Translations under genes and position numbers: made by a program | Assembly: GCF_024347455.1 (NCBI RefSeq) | Contig: NZ_AP025483.1 | Coordinates: 2,480,001 to 2,544,000 of the forward strand | Direction of reading: 5' to 3' | DNA length: 64,000 nt | From: Vibrio echinoideorum | Lineage (GTDB): Bacteria; Pseudomonadota; Gammaproteobacteria; Enterobacterales; Vibrionaceae | Part shown: positions 56,101 to 64,000 of the stretch, one piece after another | Layout: each line of letters opens with the position of its first letter | Numbering within the stretch: position 1 is the stretch's first letter | The notes under the pieces: model-generated | Told to the model about the DNA's origin: nothing | Seen by the model: only the letters and a program-made list of their open reading frames with translations | Databases searched by the model: none

Positions 56101-59100
56101 AAAAGAGTTAGAGAAGAAAGCATTAGCGCAGAACGCGGTAGAGCCAGTCATCGAAACTCCTACATCAGTATCCCCTACTCTGGCGCCAACGCGCCACAGT
56201 CAGCTAACAGGTAACCACAGCAATATGACTCATGTCCTATCCGCTAAAAATGGCGTATCGAATATCGACGCTAATACGGATGCAGCATCACAGCCGTCTG
56301 TAACACCACACAACCAAGCTTTTGCTCAAAACCAGCAAGCAGCGCAGCAAGTACACAAAGCATTCCTGCACACTCGTGCCCAAGGCATGCAGATGGCTGA
56401 TGCACTATTAAAAGCGCAGCTAAACGCAGTGACGTCTGGTTTAGATAGCTCAGCCCTTATTCAACAAACGAATGGTCAACAAGCGACTGGCCAACAAACG
56501 CCAGCTCAGCCTGTTCAAGCTCAACCAGCTCAGGTTCAGTCAACAGCAGTCAACGTACTTGCGACGCCAACACCAGTAAAACCTGTTCGTAAGCCATGTA
56601 TCTGGGATTACGATGATCTGGTTGAATACGCGGAAGGCGACATCGCCAATGTATTTGGCCCTGACTACGCGCTCATCGATAGCTACTCGCGCCGCGTTCG
56701 CTTGCCAACCACTGACTACCTATTGGTATCTCGTGTAACCAAGCTCAACGCGACAGTGAACGAGTACAAGCCAAGCACAATGACCACAGAGTACGACATC
56801 CCAGTTGATGCACCGTATCTTGTCGATGGTCAGATCCCTTGGGCTGTTGCGGTAGAATCTGGTCAATGTGACCTAATGCTGATCAGCTACTTAGGCATTG
56901 ATTTCGAAAACAAAGGCGAGCGTGTTTACCGCCTGCTTGATTGTACGCTGACTTTCCTTGGTGACTTGCCTCGTGGTGGCGATACGCTGCGTTACGATAT
57001 ATCAATCAACAACTTTGCTCGCAATGGCGACACACTGCTGTTCTTCTTCTCGTACGAATGTTTCGTTGGCGACAAGATGATCCTGAAAATGGATAACGGC
57101 TGTGCGGGCTTCTTCACTGATGAAGAGCTAGCAGATGGCAAAGGTGTGATTCACACTGAAGATGAAATCAAGGCTCGTAAGCTTGCAACTAAGCAACGCT
57201 TCGACCCTATGTTGCATTGCCCTAAAACGCAGTTTAACCACCAAGAATTACGTCATCTACTGACTGCCAACATTGCAGAGTGTTTTGGCCCGACTCACCA
57301 ATCTAATCGCCACCAGCCTTCTCTATGCTTCAGCTCAGAGAAGTTCATGATGATCGAAAAGGTTAGCCGTGTTGAACCACAAGGTGGCACATGGGGACTT
57401 GGTCTGATTGAAGGTCATAAGCAGCTAGAGCCTGAGCACTGGTACTTCCCTTGTCACTTCAAAGATGACTCAGTAATGGCTGGCTCTTTGATGGCAGAAG
57501 GTTGTGGTCAACTACTGCAATTCTTCATGATGCACCTTGGCATGCACACGCTTGTTCAAAATGGTCGTTTCCAACCGCTTGAAAATGCCCCTCAACAAGT
57601 ACGTTGTCGTGGTCAAGTTCTACCGCAATCGGCAGAACTGACTTACCGCATGGAAGTAACTGAGATTGGTCTAAGCCCTCGCCCATACGCGAAAGCTAAC
57701 ATCGATATTTTGCTAAACGGCAAAGTGATTGTTGATTTCCAAAACTTGGGTGTAATGATCAAAGAAGACAACGAATGTACTCGTTACTTGCCTTCTTTAG
57801 AGACAGCTAAGATCTTAGTTGCTGACACTGTAGCAGAGACAGCTGTCGCGACCCCTGTTATCGAAAACTTGGGTCACACACCAGCGGTTAACCAACAGGC
57901 TTCAGCTAATGCGCCATTAATGGCTCAAATTGAAGACCTAGCAACAGCGCCAAACAAAGGTGTGGTTCCACTTCAACACGTTGAAGCGCCTTTAACTCCT
58001 GATTACCCGAACCGCACGCCAGACACAGTTCCGTTCACGCCTTACCACATGTTCGAATTCGCAACGGGTGATATCGAGAAATGTTTCGGTCCTGACTTCT
58101 CTATCTACCGTGGCATGATCCCACCACGTACTCCGTGTGGCGACTTGCAGCTAACGACACGTGTGGTTGAGATTGAAGGTAAACGTGGTGAATTCAAGAA
58201 ACCATCTTCATGTATCGCAGAATACGAAGTGCCAGAAAACGCATGGTACTTTGATGAAAACAGCCACCAGACCTTGATGCCTTACTCGGTATTAATGGAG
58301 ATTTCACTGCAGCCAAACGGCTTTATCTCTGGATACATGGGCACAACACTGGGCTTCCCGGGTGAAGAGTTGTTTTTCCGTAACCTAGACGGCAGCGGCA
58401 AAATGCTACGCAATGTCGATTTACGTGGCAAAACCATCACCAACGATTCTCGTCTGCTTTCAACGGTAATGATGGGCACCAACATCGTACAGAGCTTCAG
58501 CTTCGAGCTAAGCACTGACGGTGTCCCTTTCTACCAAGGTACAGCGGTATTTGGTTACTTCAAAGGCGCAGCACTGAAAGACCAACTTGGTTTGGACAAC
58601 GGTAAAGTGACTCACGCATGGCACGTTGATAACAATCGCACGCCAGACGTAAACATCAACTTGCTAGACAAAACAAGTCGTTACTTTAATGCACCTGTTT
58701 CTTCTACTGGTGAAGTGCAAGAGCACTACCAACTGGCTGGCGGTCGTTTGAACTTTATCGATACTGTGCAGATCACTAGCGATGGTGGTAAAGACGGTCT
58801 GGGTTACCTATACGCTGAGCGTACGATTGACCCAAGCGATTGGTTCTTCCAGTTCCACTTCCATCAAGACCCAGTAATGCCGGGTTCTCTAGGTGTCGAA
58901 GCGATCATCGAACTGATGCAAACCTATGCACTAAACAAAGATCTTGGTGCTGGCTTCCGCAATCCGAAATTTGGTCAAATCCAATCTGAAGTGAAATGGA
59001 AATACCGTGGTCAAATTAACCCTCTGAACAAACAGATGTCATTGGATGTACACATCACTGCAATCAAAGACGAAGACGGCAAACGCATCATCGTTGGCGA

Positions 59101-59191
59101 CGCAAACCTGAGCAAAGATGGTCTGCGTATTTACGAAGTGAAAGACATCGCAATTTGTATCGAAGAAGCCTCTGTTATCAATAAAGCTTAA
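53183..59191 (+). CDS. pfaC: PUFA synthase subunit PfaC (KS-CLF-DH-DH)
   Basis: 2002 residues. The ATG overlaps the pfaB stop by four bases (ATGA) after AAGGAGAG. Domains: ketosynthase about 30-475 (Cys222 in DAACASS, ECHATGTPLGD), a chain-length-factor domain about 495-920 with Glu697 in place of the cysteine (ISAAEQSV), a Q/A-rich linker, and two FabA-like dehydratase/isomerase domains about 1130-1530 (His1425 in WYFPCHFKDDSVMAGSL) and 1605-2000 (His1892 in FQFHFHQDPVMPGS). The two dehydratases set the positions of the cis double bonds. Length and order are as in known PfaC proteins. Confidence 0.97.
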   Translation: MSSQSKPSQYQAQAQAKNKQQVKCNKIAIVGIANQYPEADTPKDFWQNLLNKKDSRTTLSAEKLGAKPESYQGVQGESDRFYCDKGGYIENFNFDSNGYRLTAESFNGVDQSFLWALDTSRKALVDAGINLNADVLERTGVIMGALSFPTTRSNDLFLPMYHSVVEKALKDKLANDQFSLLPTNETVQDLNPINGAAAHNASKLVADALGLGNVQLSLDAACASSVYSLKLACDYLNTGKADMMLAGAVSGADPFFINMGFSIFHAYPDHGVSVPFDSNSKGLFAGEGAGVLVLKRLADAERDGDNIYAVVSGIGLSNDGRGQFVLSPNSKGQVQAFERAYEASNLTPDSIEVIECHATGTPLGDKVELTSMERFFADKLNGSNPPLIGSAKSNLGHLLTAAGMPGIMKMIFAMKEGVLPPSINLDKPLSSPEGLFGSQTLPTQVQPWPSKAGNQERCAGVSVFGFGGCNAHLLLEAYSDTSHVNQTLESASPSLQPSNLSITGLASHFGSLQSINALSTAIETNNDAFIALPKKRWKGLDQHPELLNQFGLHGIPNGAYIDQFDLDFLRFKVPPNEDDRLISQQLLLMKVADEAIKDAKLVAGQKVAVLVAMETELEMHQFRGRVNLHSQLADSFTNMGIELTQDEYQSLETIAMDSVMDAAKLNQYTSFIGNIMASRISSLWDFNGPAFTISAAEQSVARCIDVAQNLMSQESIDAVVIAAVDLSGSAEHVILKNSVSPVSLVPKFGQPQDGNWNVGEGAGAIVLVEENRVASNQDTAYGSINALAFGSSEHNNAVADELLTQVGMNSNDVSLLELNHAPESSSHELVPLNLGVSKTTQASQRVGHCSAASGMASLLHGLLNLNLAPLNPNISSKSAIVANISEGQCSQLLLSQSSVESQSLSVRLSNELASDAKRQLVKQVTLGGRDIYQHIAQTPVTNLATIQQKASGKQAARVASIPTTANIKAALAQKELEKKALAQNAVEPVIETPTSVSPTLAPTRHSQLTGNHSNMTHVLSAKNGVSNIDANTDAASQPSVTPHNQAFAQNQQAAQQVHKAFLHTRAQGMQMADALLKAQLNAVTSGLDSSALIQQTNGQQATGQQTPAQPVQAQPAQVQSTAVNVLATPTPVKPVRKPCIWDYDDLVEYAEGDIANVFGPDYALIDSYSRRVRLPTTDYLLVSRVTKLNATVNEYKPSTMTTEYDIPVDAPYLVDGQIPWAVAVESGQCDLMLISYLGIDFENKGERVYRLLDCTLTFLGDLPRGGDTLRYDISINNFARNGDTLLFFFSYECFVGDKMILKMDNGCAGFFTDEELADGKGVIHTEDEIKARKLATKQRFDPMLHCPKTQFNHQELRHLLTANIAECFGPTHQSNRHQPSLCFSSEKFMMIEKVSRVEPQGGTWGLGLIEGHKQLEPEHWYFPCHFKDDSVMAGSLMAEGCGQLLQFFMMHLGMHTLVQNGRFQPLENAPQQVRCRGQVLPQSAELTYRMEVTEIGLSPRPYAKANIDILLNGKVIVDFQNLGVMIKEDNECTRYLPSLETAKILVADTVAETAVATPVIENLGHTPAVNQQASANAPLMAQIEDLATAPNKGVVPLQHVEAPLTPDYPNRTPDTVPFTPYHMFEFATGDIEKCFGPDFSIYRGMIPPRTPCGDLQLTTRVVEIEGKRGEFKKPSSCIAEYEVPENAWYFDENSHQTLMPYSVLMEISLQPNGFISGYMGTTLGFPGEELFFRNLDGSGKMLRNVDLRGKTITNDSRLLSTVMMGTNIVQSFSFELSTDGVPFYQGTAVFGYFKGAALKDQLGLDNGKVTHAWHVDNNRTPDVNINLLDKTSRYFNAPVSSTGEVQEHYQLAGGRLNFIDTVQITSDGGKDGLGYLYAERTIDPSDWFFQFHFHQDPVMPGSLGVEAIIELMQTYALNKDLGAGFRNPKFGQIQSEVKWKYRGQINPLNKQMSLDVHITAIKDEDGKRIIVGDANLSKDGLRIYEVKDIAICIEEASVINKA

Positions 59192-59229
59192 GCCGCCATT
59201 AGAGACAAAGAATTAGGAAAGAATTTAGT

Positions 59230-60867
59230 ATGACAACTCAAACTACAATCAATAACGAAAAGCTATCTCCGTGGCCTTGGCAGATTGAAGGGAGCACTAC
59301 TCATTTCGATAACGCAGCAATGTCGACAATCTTGAAAGATTTAAGCCTTGCTTGTTACGTAGTGAACCACCCAGAAAAAGGCTTAGGCGTAAGCCAACAA
59401 GCTGAGATTACATCGGGCGATTCAGCTAGCGCAGCAAACAGCCAGCCTGTTAGCGCTTTTGCTCCAGCTCTTGGTACACAAAGCCTAGGCGACGAAGATT
59501 TTCGTCGCTGCCACGGCGTAAAATACGCTTACTATGCAGGTGCAATGGCAAACGGCATTTCATCTGAAGAGTTAGTGATTGCGCTTGGTCAAGCTGGCAT
59601 TCTTTGTTCATTTGGCGCGGCGGGCTTAATCCCGTCTCGCGTTGAGCAAGCGATCAACCGTATTCAAGCAGCACTACCAAACGGTCCTTACGCGTTTAAC
59701 CTGATTCACAGCCCAAGTGAACCTGCACTAGAGCGCGGCAGTGTAGAGCTGTTTTTGAAGCACCAAGTAAAAACGGTTGAGGCTTCTGCATTCTTAGGTT
59801 TAACACCGCAAATCGTTCACTACCGTGCAGCAGGCCTTAGTCGCGATGCACAAGGTGAGATTCAGATTGGCAACAAGGTTATTGCCAAGGTAAGCCGTAC
59901 TGAAGTAGCGAGCAAGTTCATGCAACCTGCTCCTGTGAAAATGCTGCAAGCTTTGGTTAATGAAGGTCGAATCACAGCAGAACAAATGGAACTGGCACAG
60001 TTGGTTCCTATGGCTGATGACATTACTGCAGAAGCCGATTCTGGGGGTCACACCGATAGCCGTCCACTGGTTACCCTACTGCCAACGATTCTTGCCCTGA
60101 AAGAGCAAATCCAAGCACAGTACCAATTCAAAACTCCACTACGTGTCGGTTGTGGTGGTGGCGTAGGTACGCCTGACGCTGCTCTAGCGACGTTTAACAT
60201 GGGCGCGGCTTACATTGTTACTGGTTCAATCAACCAAGCGTGTGTTGAGGCTGGCGCGAGCGAACACACACGTAAGCTGCTTTCGACAACTGAAATGGCT
60301 GACGTGACTATGGCCCCGGCGGCAGACATGTTCGAAATGGGCGTGAAACTGCAAGTGGTTAAACGCGGCACCTTGTTCCCAATGCGTGCAAACAAGCTAT
60401 ACGAGCTATACACGCGTTACGATTCAATTGAAGCGATTCCAGCAGAAGAACGCCTAAAGTTAGAGAAGCAAGTATTCCGTTCAACGCTGGATGACATTTG
60501 GGCGGGAACTGTGGCGCACTTTAACGAGCGCGACCCAAAACAAATCGAACGAGCTGAAGGCAACCCAAAGCGTAAAATGGCGTTGATCTTCCGTTGGTAC
60601 TTAGGGCTTTCTAGCCGTTGGTCAAATACAGGTGAACAAGGTCGTGAGATGGATTACCAAGTATGGGCAGGCCCTGCACTTGGCGCATTCAACGCATGGG
60701 CAAAAGACAGCTATCTAGACGATTACCAACAGCGTAATGCCGTTGATCTAGCAAAACACCTAATGCATGGCGCAGCCTACTTGGCTCGCGTTAACTTGCT
60801 GACCTCACAAGGCATCAAGCTTGATCCAGAGCTAGCACGCTGGAAGCCAACTCAAAGAATGGCTTAA
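59230..60867 (+). CDS. pfaD: PUFA synthase enoyl reductase PfaD
   Basis: 545 residues. An FMN-dependent TIM-barrel enoyl reductase of the nitronate-monooxygenase-like PfaD family. Characteristic stretches are HGVKYAYYAGAMANGISSEELV, CSFGAAGLIPS, EADSGGHTDSRPLVTLLPTI and RVGCGGGVGTPDAALATFNMGAAYIVTGS, the last binding FMN phosphate. It reduces enoyl intermediates when a saturated step is needed. It follows pfaC by 38 bp with an AGGAA ribosome binding site and ends the operon at a terminator. Confidence 0.97.
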   Translation: MTTQTTINNEKLSPWPWQIEGSTTHFDNAAMSTILKDLSLACYVVNHPEKGLGVSQQAEITSGDSASAANSQPVSAFAPALGTQSLGDEDFRRCHGVKYAYYAGAMANGISSEELVIALGQAGILCSFGAAGLIPSRVEQAINRIQAALPNGPYAFNLIHSPSEPALERGSVELFLKHQVKTVEASAFLGLTPQIVHYRAAGLSRDAQGEIQIGNKVIAKVSRTEVASKFMQPAPVKMLQALVNEGRITAEQMELAQLVPMADDITAEADSGGHTDSRPLVTLLPTILALKEQIQAQYQFKTPLRVGCGGGVGTPDAALATFNMGAAYIVTGSINQACVEAGASEHTRKLLSTTEMADVTMAPAADMFEMGVKLQVVKRGTLFPMRANKLYELYTRYDSIEAIPAEERLKLEKQVFRSTLDDIWAGTVAHFNERDPKQIERAEGNPKRKMALIFRWYLGLSSRWSNTGEQGREMDYQVWAGPALGAFNAWAKDSYLDDYQQRNAVDLAKHLMHGAAYLARVNLLTSQGIKLDPELARWKPTQRMA

Positions 60868-60910
60868 GTGGCTCATGACTTAGCTAAACTTAAATTAGCT
60901 AGGCTCAACG

Positions 60911-60946
60911 AATAAAAAAAGCGACCACTTAGGTCGCTTTTTCTTT
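60911..60946. terminator. Bidirectional terminator between pfaD and hflX-like gene
   Basis: Stem AAAAAGCGACC (60916-60926) with GGTCGCTTTTT (60932-60942), loop ACTTA. T runs lie on both strands, so it ends both the pfa operon and the convergent GTPase gene. Confidence 0.92.
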
Positions 60947-60975
60947 AGGTGTTCTTATCTAAATTTGATAGACGA

Positions 60976-62337
60976 TTAAGAGTTTTGCATACGCTTTTTC
61001 AGTCGCGCTAAATCAATGGCGCTTGAACGAACCGTTAATTTGATGTGTTCGTAGTCGTACTCTTCTTTAACCACACTCATGTTTGAGCGAATCTCACCGA
61101 TGATGCCTTGTCCAGAATAAGGGATAGTGATCTCTTCTTCGATCATGCCTTCTTCAGCAACACCAACGATGTACTTGTGCAGTTTCGTGATATCTAACGG
61201 ATCACGAGTCGACGTTAGCATCGCATCTGGGAATTCTTCGATCAGCTCTAATTGCTGTTCTTCAGTCAATCTATCGCACTTATTGAGCACTAATAGTTTT
61301 TCGCTACCTTCAACGCCCACTTGTGCTAATACGTCGTGTACGACATCAAGCTGAGCTCGGAACGAAACGTCAGAAGCATCAACCACATACAAAAGCAGTG
61401 AAGCATCATGCGCTTCTGCTAGCGTTGAGTGGAATGAAGCAACCAGATCGTGTGGCAGTTTCTTGATGAAACCAACCGTGTCTGAAACCAAGATACGTGG
61501 CTGAGTAATTGGCTGAAGTGCACGAACCGTAGTATCTAGCGTTGCGAACAGTTTATCTTCACCCACCACTTCGGTTGCGGTCATTGCACGCATCATCGAA
61601 GACTTACCGGCATTGGTGTAGCCAACTAAAGCAACAGTGAAAAGCTCCGCGCGCCTTGTGCGTCTGGTCTTCATTTCATCTTGTACGCTTACTAGCTCAC
61701 GCTTAAGCGCAGCAATTTGGTCACGTACGTTACGACGGTCTAGCTCTAGTGAAGTTTCACCTGCGCCCTGACCCATTTGACGCTCTTTATCACCCTCAGC
61801 CGTTTCACGCAGTCGTGGAACTAAATAGTTTAGACGAGCGATATCAACTTGCAGACGAGCAGTACGAGTACGAGCGTGACGGCTGAAGATTTCGATGATG
61901 ATGCCAGTACGGTCAAATACTTCCACACCCAAACTCGCCTCAACAGTACGCATTTGAGATGGACTTAAATCACAGTCAAATACCACAACATCAGCGGCAC
62001 CGTATTGGAAGTTGCCCGTTGGAAGATCATCAAAATCTAGCTCATCGATTTCAGAACTAAAATCAAACGACTCATCAATAAAATCTTCAGCTTCTTCAAT
62101 AGAGCCTTGGTAACCAGTTAGATGTGCAATTTCGGCAAGCTTACCTGCACCCAACACATTCTGTCGTTGAGATGAATTATGGTGTTGCGATTGCGTACCA
62201 ACGACTTTAAACCCTAGGGTTGACACTAAGCGAGCAAGTTCGGCAAGAGACTCTTTTGCTTCGTCACCTTTAAAATCCGGTGTCGTAATAGAAATAAGTA
62301 AAGCGTTATTCGCCGCTGGTTTTGCTGTTAGTTTCAT
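60976..62337 (-). CDS. hflX: HflX-family GTPase with acidic insertion
   Basis: 453 residues. It has the HflX N-terminal domain (VLGAGKLAEIA, AADVVVFDCDLSPSQMR, EVFDRTGIIIEIFSRHARTRTARLQV in parts), a coiled coil and a G domain with G1 GYTNAGKSS, G3 DTVGF and G4 NKCD. Family members split stalled ribosomes after stress. An acidic stretch at about 80-106 (EEAEDFIDES, EIDELDFDDL) is inserted in the N-domain and is not in E. coli HflX (426 residues) as I recall. The gene is outside the usual miaA-hfq-hflX cluster, so it may be a second copy; the symbol is by family. It converges on pfaD. Confidence 0.9.
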   Translation of the reverse strand: MKLTAKPAANNALLISITTPDFKGDEAKESLAELARLVSTLGFKVVGTQSQHHNSSQRQNVLGAGKLAEIAHLTGYQGSIEEAEDFIDESFDFSSEIDELDFDDLPTGNFQYGAADVVVFDCDLSPSQMRTVEASLGVEVFDRTGIIIEIFSRHARTRTARLQVDIARLNYLVPRLRETAEGDKERQMGQGAGETSLELDRRNVRDQIAALKRELVSVQDEMKTRRTRRAELFTVALVGYTNAGKSSMMRAMTATEVVGEDKLFATLDTTVRALQPITQPRILVSDTVGFIKKLPHDLVASFHSTLAEAHDASLLLYVVDASDVSFRAQLDVVHDVLAQVGVEGSEKLLVLNKCDRLTEEQQLELIEEFPDAMLTSTRDPLDITKLHKYIVGVAEEGMIEEEITIPYSGQGIIGEIRSNMSVVKEEYDYEHIKLTVRSSAIDLARLKKRMQNS

Positions 62338-62521
62338 GTATTCTTCTGTTTATGCACCAAAGTGCAACCTAGTTTTTGATCTAAAGTAGTGTGATCCTAC
62401 GCGTTTCTACGTCAGCTTTATAGAGCTAAGGGATACTAAATCACGATATTATTGCAGTAGAAGCATATATATCGTTTATCCCTCTGTTTTTATAAGGAAT
62501 AAAAAGCAAGTATAGACAACG

Positions 62522-62571
62522 AAAAAGGCAGCATCACGTTATTTATTACTAACTGGTGATACTGCCTTTAA
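62522..62571 (-). terminator. Terminator of the ABC transporter operon
   Basis: AAAGGCAGCATCAC (62524-62537) pairs with GTGATACTGCCTTT (62556-62569) with one mismatch and an 18-nt loop. The minus-strand side ends in TTTTTC. It is 60 bp after the ATPase gene stop. Confidence 0.75.
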
Positions 62572-62611
62572 TTTAGACATGAACTTTGATTGTTAAACTA
62601 ACTCAGCAACT

Positions 62612-62633
62612 AAAAGTTAGAAGTTAGAAGTTA
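62612..62633. repeat. AAGTTAG tandem repeat at the ATPase gene end
   Basis: The 7-bp unit AAGTTAG occurs three times in a row, the last overlapping the TAA stop at 62631-62633. Confidence 0.7.
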
Positions 62634-63743
62634 GAAATCAATTCTCGCTTCAGTCTGAGCATCAAAGAACACGGCTTTCGATAGGTCAAAATGCAGGGGC
62701 GCCATTTGCCCAACCGACACTTCAAACTCTGGCGACAAACGACACGCCACTTCTTGGTCGTTAACTTTGACCATCGCGATAGTATCTGGCCCTGTCGGTT
62801 CCAATACCTCTAGTTGTAAGTCTAGTTTTGTTGAAGCAGAAACATCATCACTTGGCTGCTCAGTAATATGCTCAGGACGTAGCCCTATCACCAACTCTTT
62901 GCCATCTTGGTCACGCATACTCTGTGGCAATCGGATGTGGTGTTCTTGTTCGGCAGTACCCACCACTTTGATGATCGGGTTTTGCTCATCATCCAAGTCC
63001 ACCATGGTTTTAATGAAGTTCATTGATGGTGAGCCCATAAAGCCCGCTACGAACATGTTGTTTGGCTTGGTGTAGATCTCTTGTGGTGTACCTAACTGCT
63101 GCAGTTCACCGTCTTTCATTACTGCGATGCGATCAGCGAGTGTCATCGCTTCGATCTGATCATGAGTTACATAAACAATCGTGGTGTTGAGCTTCTGATG
63201 CAGGCGTTTAATCTGATGACGCATCTCAACACGCAACTTGGCATCCAAGTTAGAAAGCGGCTCATCAAATAGATACAGCTTAGGACGACGAGCCAGAGCG
63301 CGGCCCATCGCGACACGTTGACGTTGGCCACCAGAAAGTTGTGACGGTTTACGATCCAGTAACTGTTCGATTTGCAGCATTTCTGCCACTCGATTAACTT
63401 CGGCATCAATCTCTTGTTGAGGCATCTTACGAATCTTCAGACCAAAGGCGATATTGCCACGCACCGTCATGTTTGGATAAAGCGCGTAAGACTGGAATAC
63501 CATCGCAATGTCGCGATCTTTGGGCTCAACCTGCGCCACGTCTATGCCATCAATTACAATCTCACCCGAGCTAATATTCTCTAGCCCAGCGATGGTGTTC
63601 ATTAAAGTGGATTTGCCACACCCCGAAGGGCCGACAAGTATCAAAAATTCCCCCGAATCGATACTAATGTCGATGCCCTTTAACGTTTCGTTGTCCGCGT
63701 TGCGATAGGTTTTACGGATCTGTTTTAAATCTAATGTTGCCAT
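62631..63743 (-). CDS. ABC transporter ATPase, UgpC/MalK type
   Basis: 370 residues. The N-terminal nucleotide-binding domain shows Walker [10 protein letters not shown], signature [17 protein letters not shown], Walker [14 protein letters not shown] and the switch histidine (VTHDQIEAM). The C-terminal part (about 240-370) is the MalK-type regulatory beta domain ([10 protein letters not shown]). It drives a sugar or glycerol-phosphate importer. The permease gene lies 6 bp upstream in the same operon. Substrate cannot be told from this subunit, since one such ATPase may serve several importers. Confidence 0.93.
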   Translation of the reverse strand: MATLDLKQIRKTYRNADNETLKGIDISIDSGEFLILVGPSGCGKSTLMNTIAGLENISSGEIVIDGIDVAQVEPKDRDIAMVFQSYALYPNMTVRGNIAFGLKIRKMPQQEIDAEVNRVAEMLQIEQLLDRKPSQLSGGQRQRVAMGRALARRPKLYLFDEPLSNLDAKLRVEMRHQIKRLHQKLNTTIVYVTHDQIEAMTLADRIAVMKDGELQQLGTPQEIYTKPNNMFVAGFMGSPSMNFIKTMVDLDDEQNPIIKVVGTAEQEHHIRLPQSMRDQDGKELVIGLRPEHITEQPSDDVSASTKLDLQLEVLEPTGPDTIAMVKVNDQEVACRLSPEFEVSVGQMAPLHFDLSKAVFFDAQTEARIDF

Positions 63744-63749
63744 GGGTAA

Positions 63750-64000
63750 TTATCCTTTTACTGATCCTGCCGTTAGGCCACGAACAAAATATTTTCCTGC
63801 GAAGACATACACCAACAGCGTTGGCAGTGCGGCGATAATCGCTGCGGCCATGTCGACGTTATATTCCTTAACGCCAGTGCTGGTATTGACCAAGTTATTT
63901 AATGCCACGGTAATCGGCTGTGTATCTGAGCCGGAATAGACCACTCCGAACAAGAAGTCATTCCAAATCGCGGTGAATTGCCAGATCACCGTCACCATGA
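63750..64000 (-). CDS. ABC sugar permease, C-terminal part (cut by window edge)
   Basis: The last 83 codons of a MalG-type permease lie in the window, and the frame continues past position 64000. Visible are VIWQFTAIWNDFLFGVVYSG, typical of the stretch following the EAA loop of the family, and a final membrane helix (IIAALPTLLVYVFAGKYFVRGLTAGSVKG, seen in two parts), the standard ending of this family. It is co-transcribed with the ATPase. The other permease and the binding protein must lie outside. Confidence 0.88.
   Translation of the reverse strand, partial: MVTVIWQFTAIWNDFLFGVVYSGSDTQPITVALNNLVNTSTGVKEYNVDMAAAIIAALPTLLVYVFAGKYFVRGLTAGSVKG

Overview
The window looks like chromosomal DNA of a marine gammaproteobacterium, most likely a Vibrio (Splendidus-type relatives are my best guess). 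The support is gene content and order: menFDHBCE, tig-clpP-clpX-lon-hupB-ppiD, a GTG-started hupB, tandem tRNA-Tyr genes, a DctBD-regulated TRAP transporter, a rhombosortase, and a complete Pfa polyunsaturated fatty acid (PUFA) synthase locus. The genus is inferred from remembered family members; no database was searched. I see no insertion sequence, prophage, integron or CRISPR array.

Layout. 1-4600: the start of an unknown gene, then an RND efflux pump (adaptor plus inner-membrane pump, minus strand). 5046-6415: a stable-RNA operon of seven tRNA-Tyr genes repeated every 188 bp, with a clear promoter and terminator. 7028-12087: a Tim44-like protein, a TetR regulator with an MFS/acyltransferase fusion, a YeiH-type transporter and a 54-residue membrane peptide. 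12244-19643: the complete menaquinone operon menF-D-H-B-C-E. 19925-24829: alaA, then two HD-domain dNTP-metabolising enzymes (yfbR and a dGTPase), tapT, a rhombosortase and a ComEA-like protein. 25091-33518: the proteostasis block ppiD, hupB, lon, clpX, clpP, tig, with a heat-shock-type promoter before lon. 34184-40943: the dctB-dctD two-component system and the divergent dctPQM TRAP transporter, with a matching sigma-54 promoter.

The most notable region is 41300-60867, the long-chain omega-3 PUFA synthase. pfaA, pfaB, pfaC and pfaD form one plus-strand operon; the first three overlap by 1 or 4 bases. The phosphopantetheinyl transferase pfaE is divergent upstream, and a hot-dog thioesterase resembling Photobacterium Orf6 converges on pfaE. 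PfaA carries five tandem acyl carrier domains that PfaE must activate. PfaA/PfaC ketosynthases, PfaA ketoreductase, PfaC FabA-like dehydratases and PfaD enoyl reductase would build the chain (probably EPA), PfaB supplies a further acyltransferase, and the thioesterase could release the acid. The 705-bp pfaE-pfaA gap holds a FadR-operator-like palindrome and two small overlapping ORFs leading into pfaA by start/stop overlap. These are the least explained features of the locus.

60976-64000: an HflX-family GTPase with an acidic insertion, and the ATPase and partial permease of a sugar-type ABC importer that continues beyond the window. Limits: starts were chosen by eye from ribosome binding sites and known family N-termini; regulatory sites are pattern matches only.
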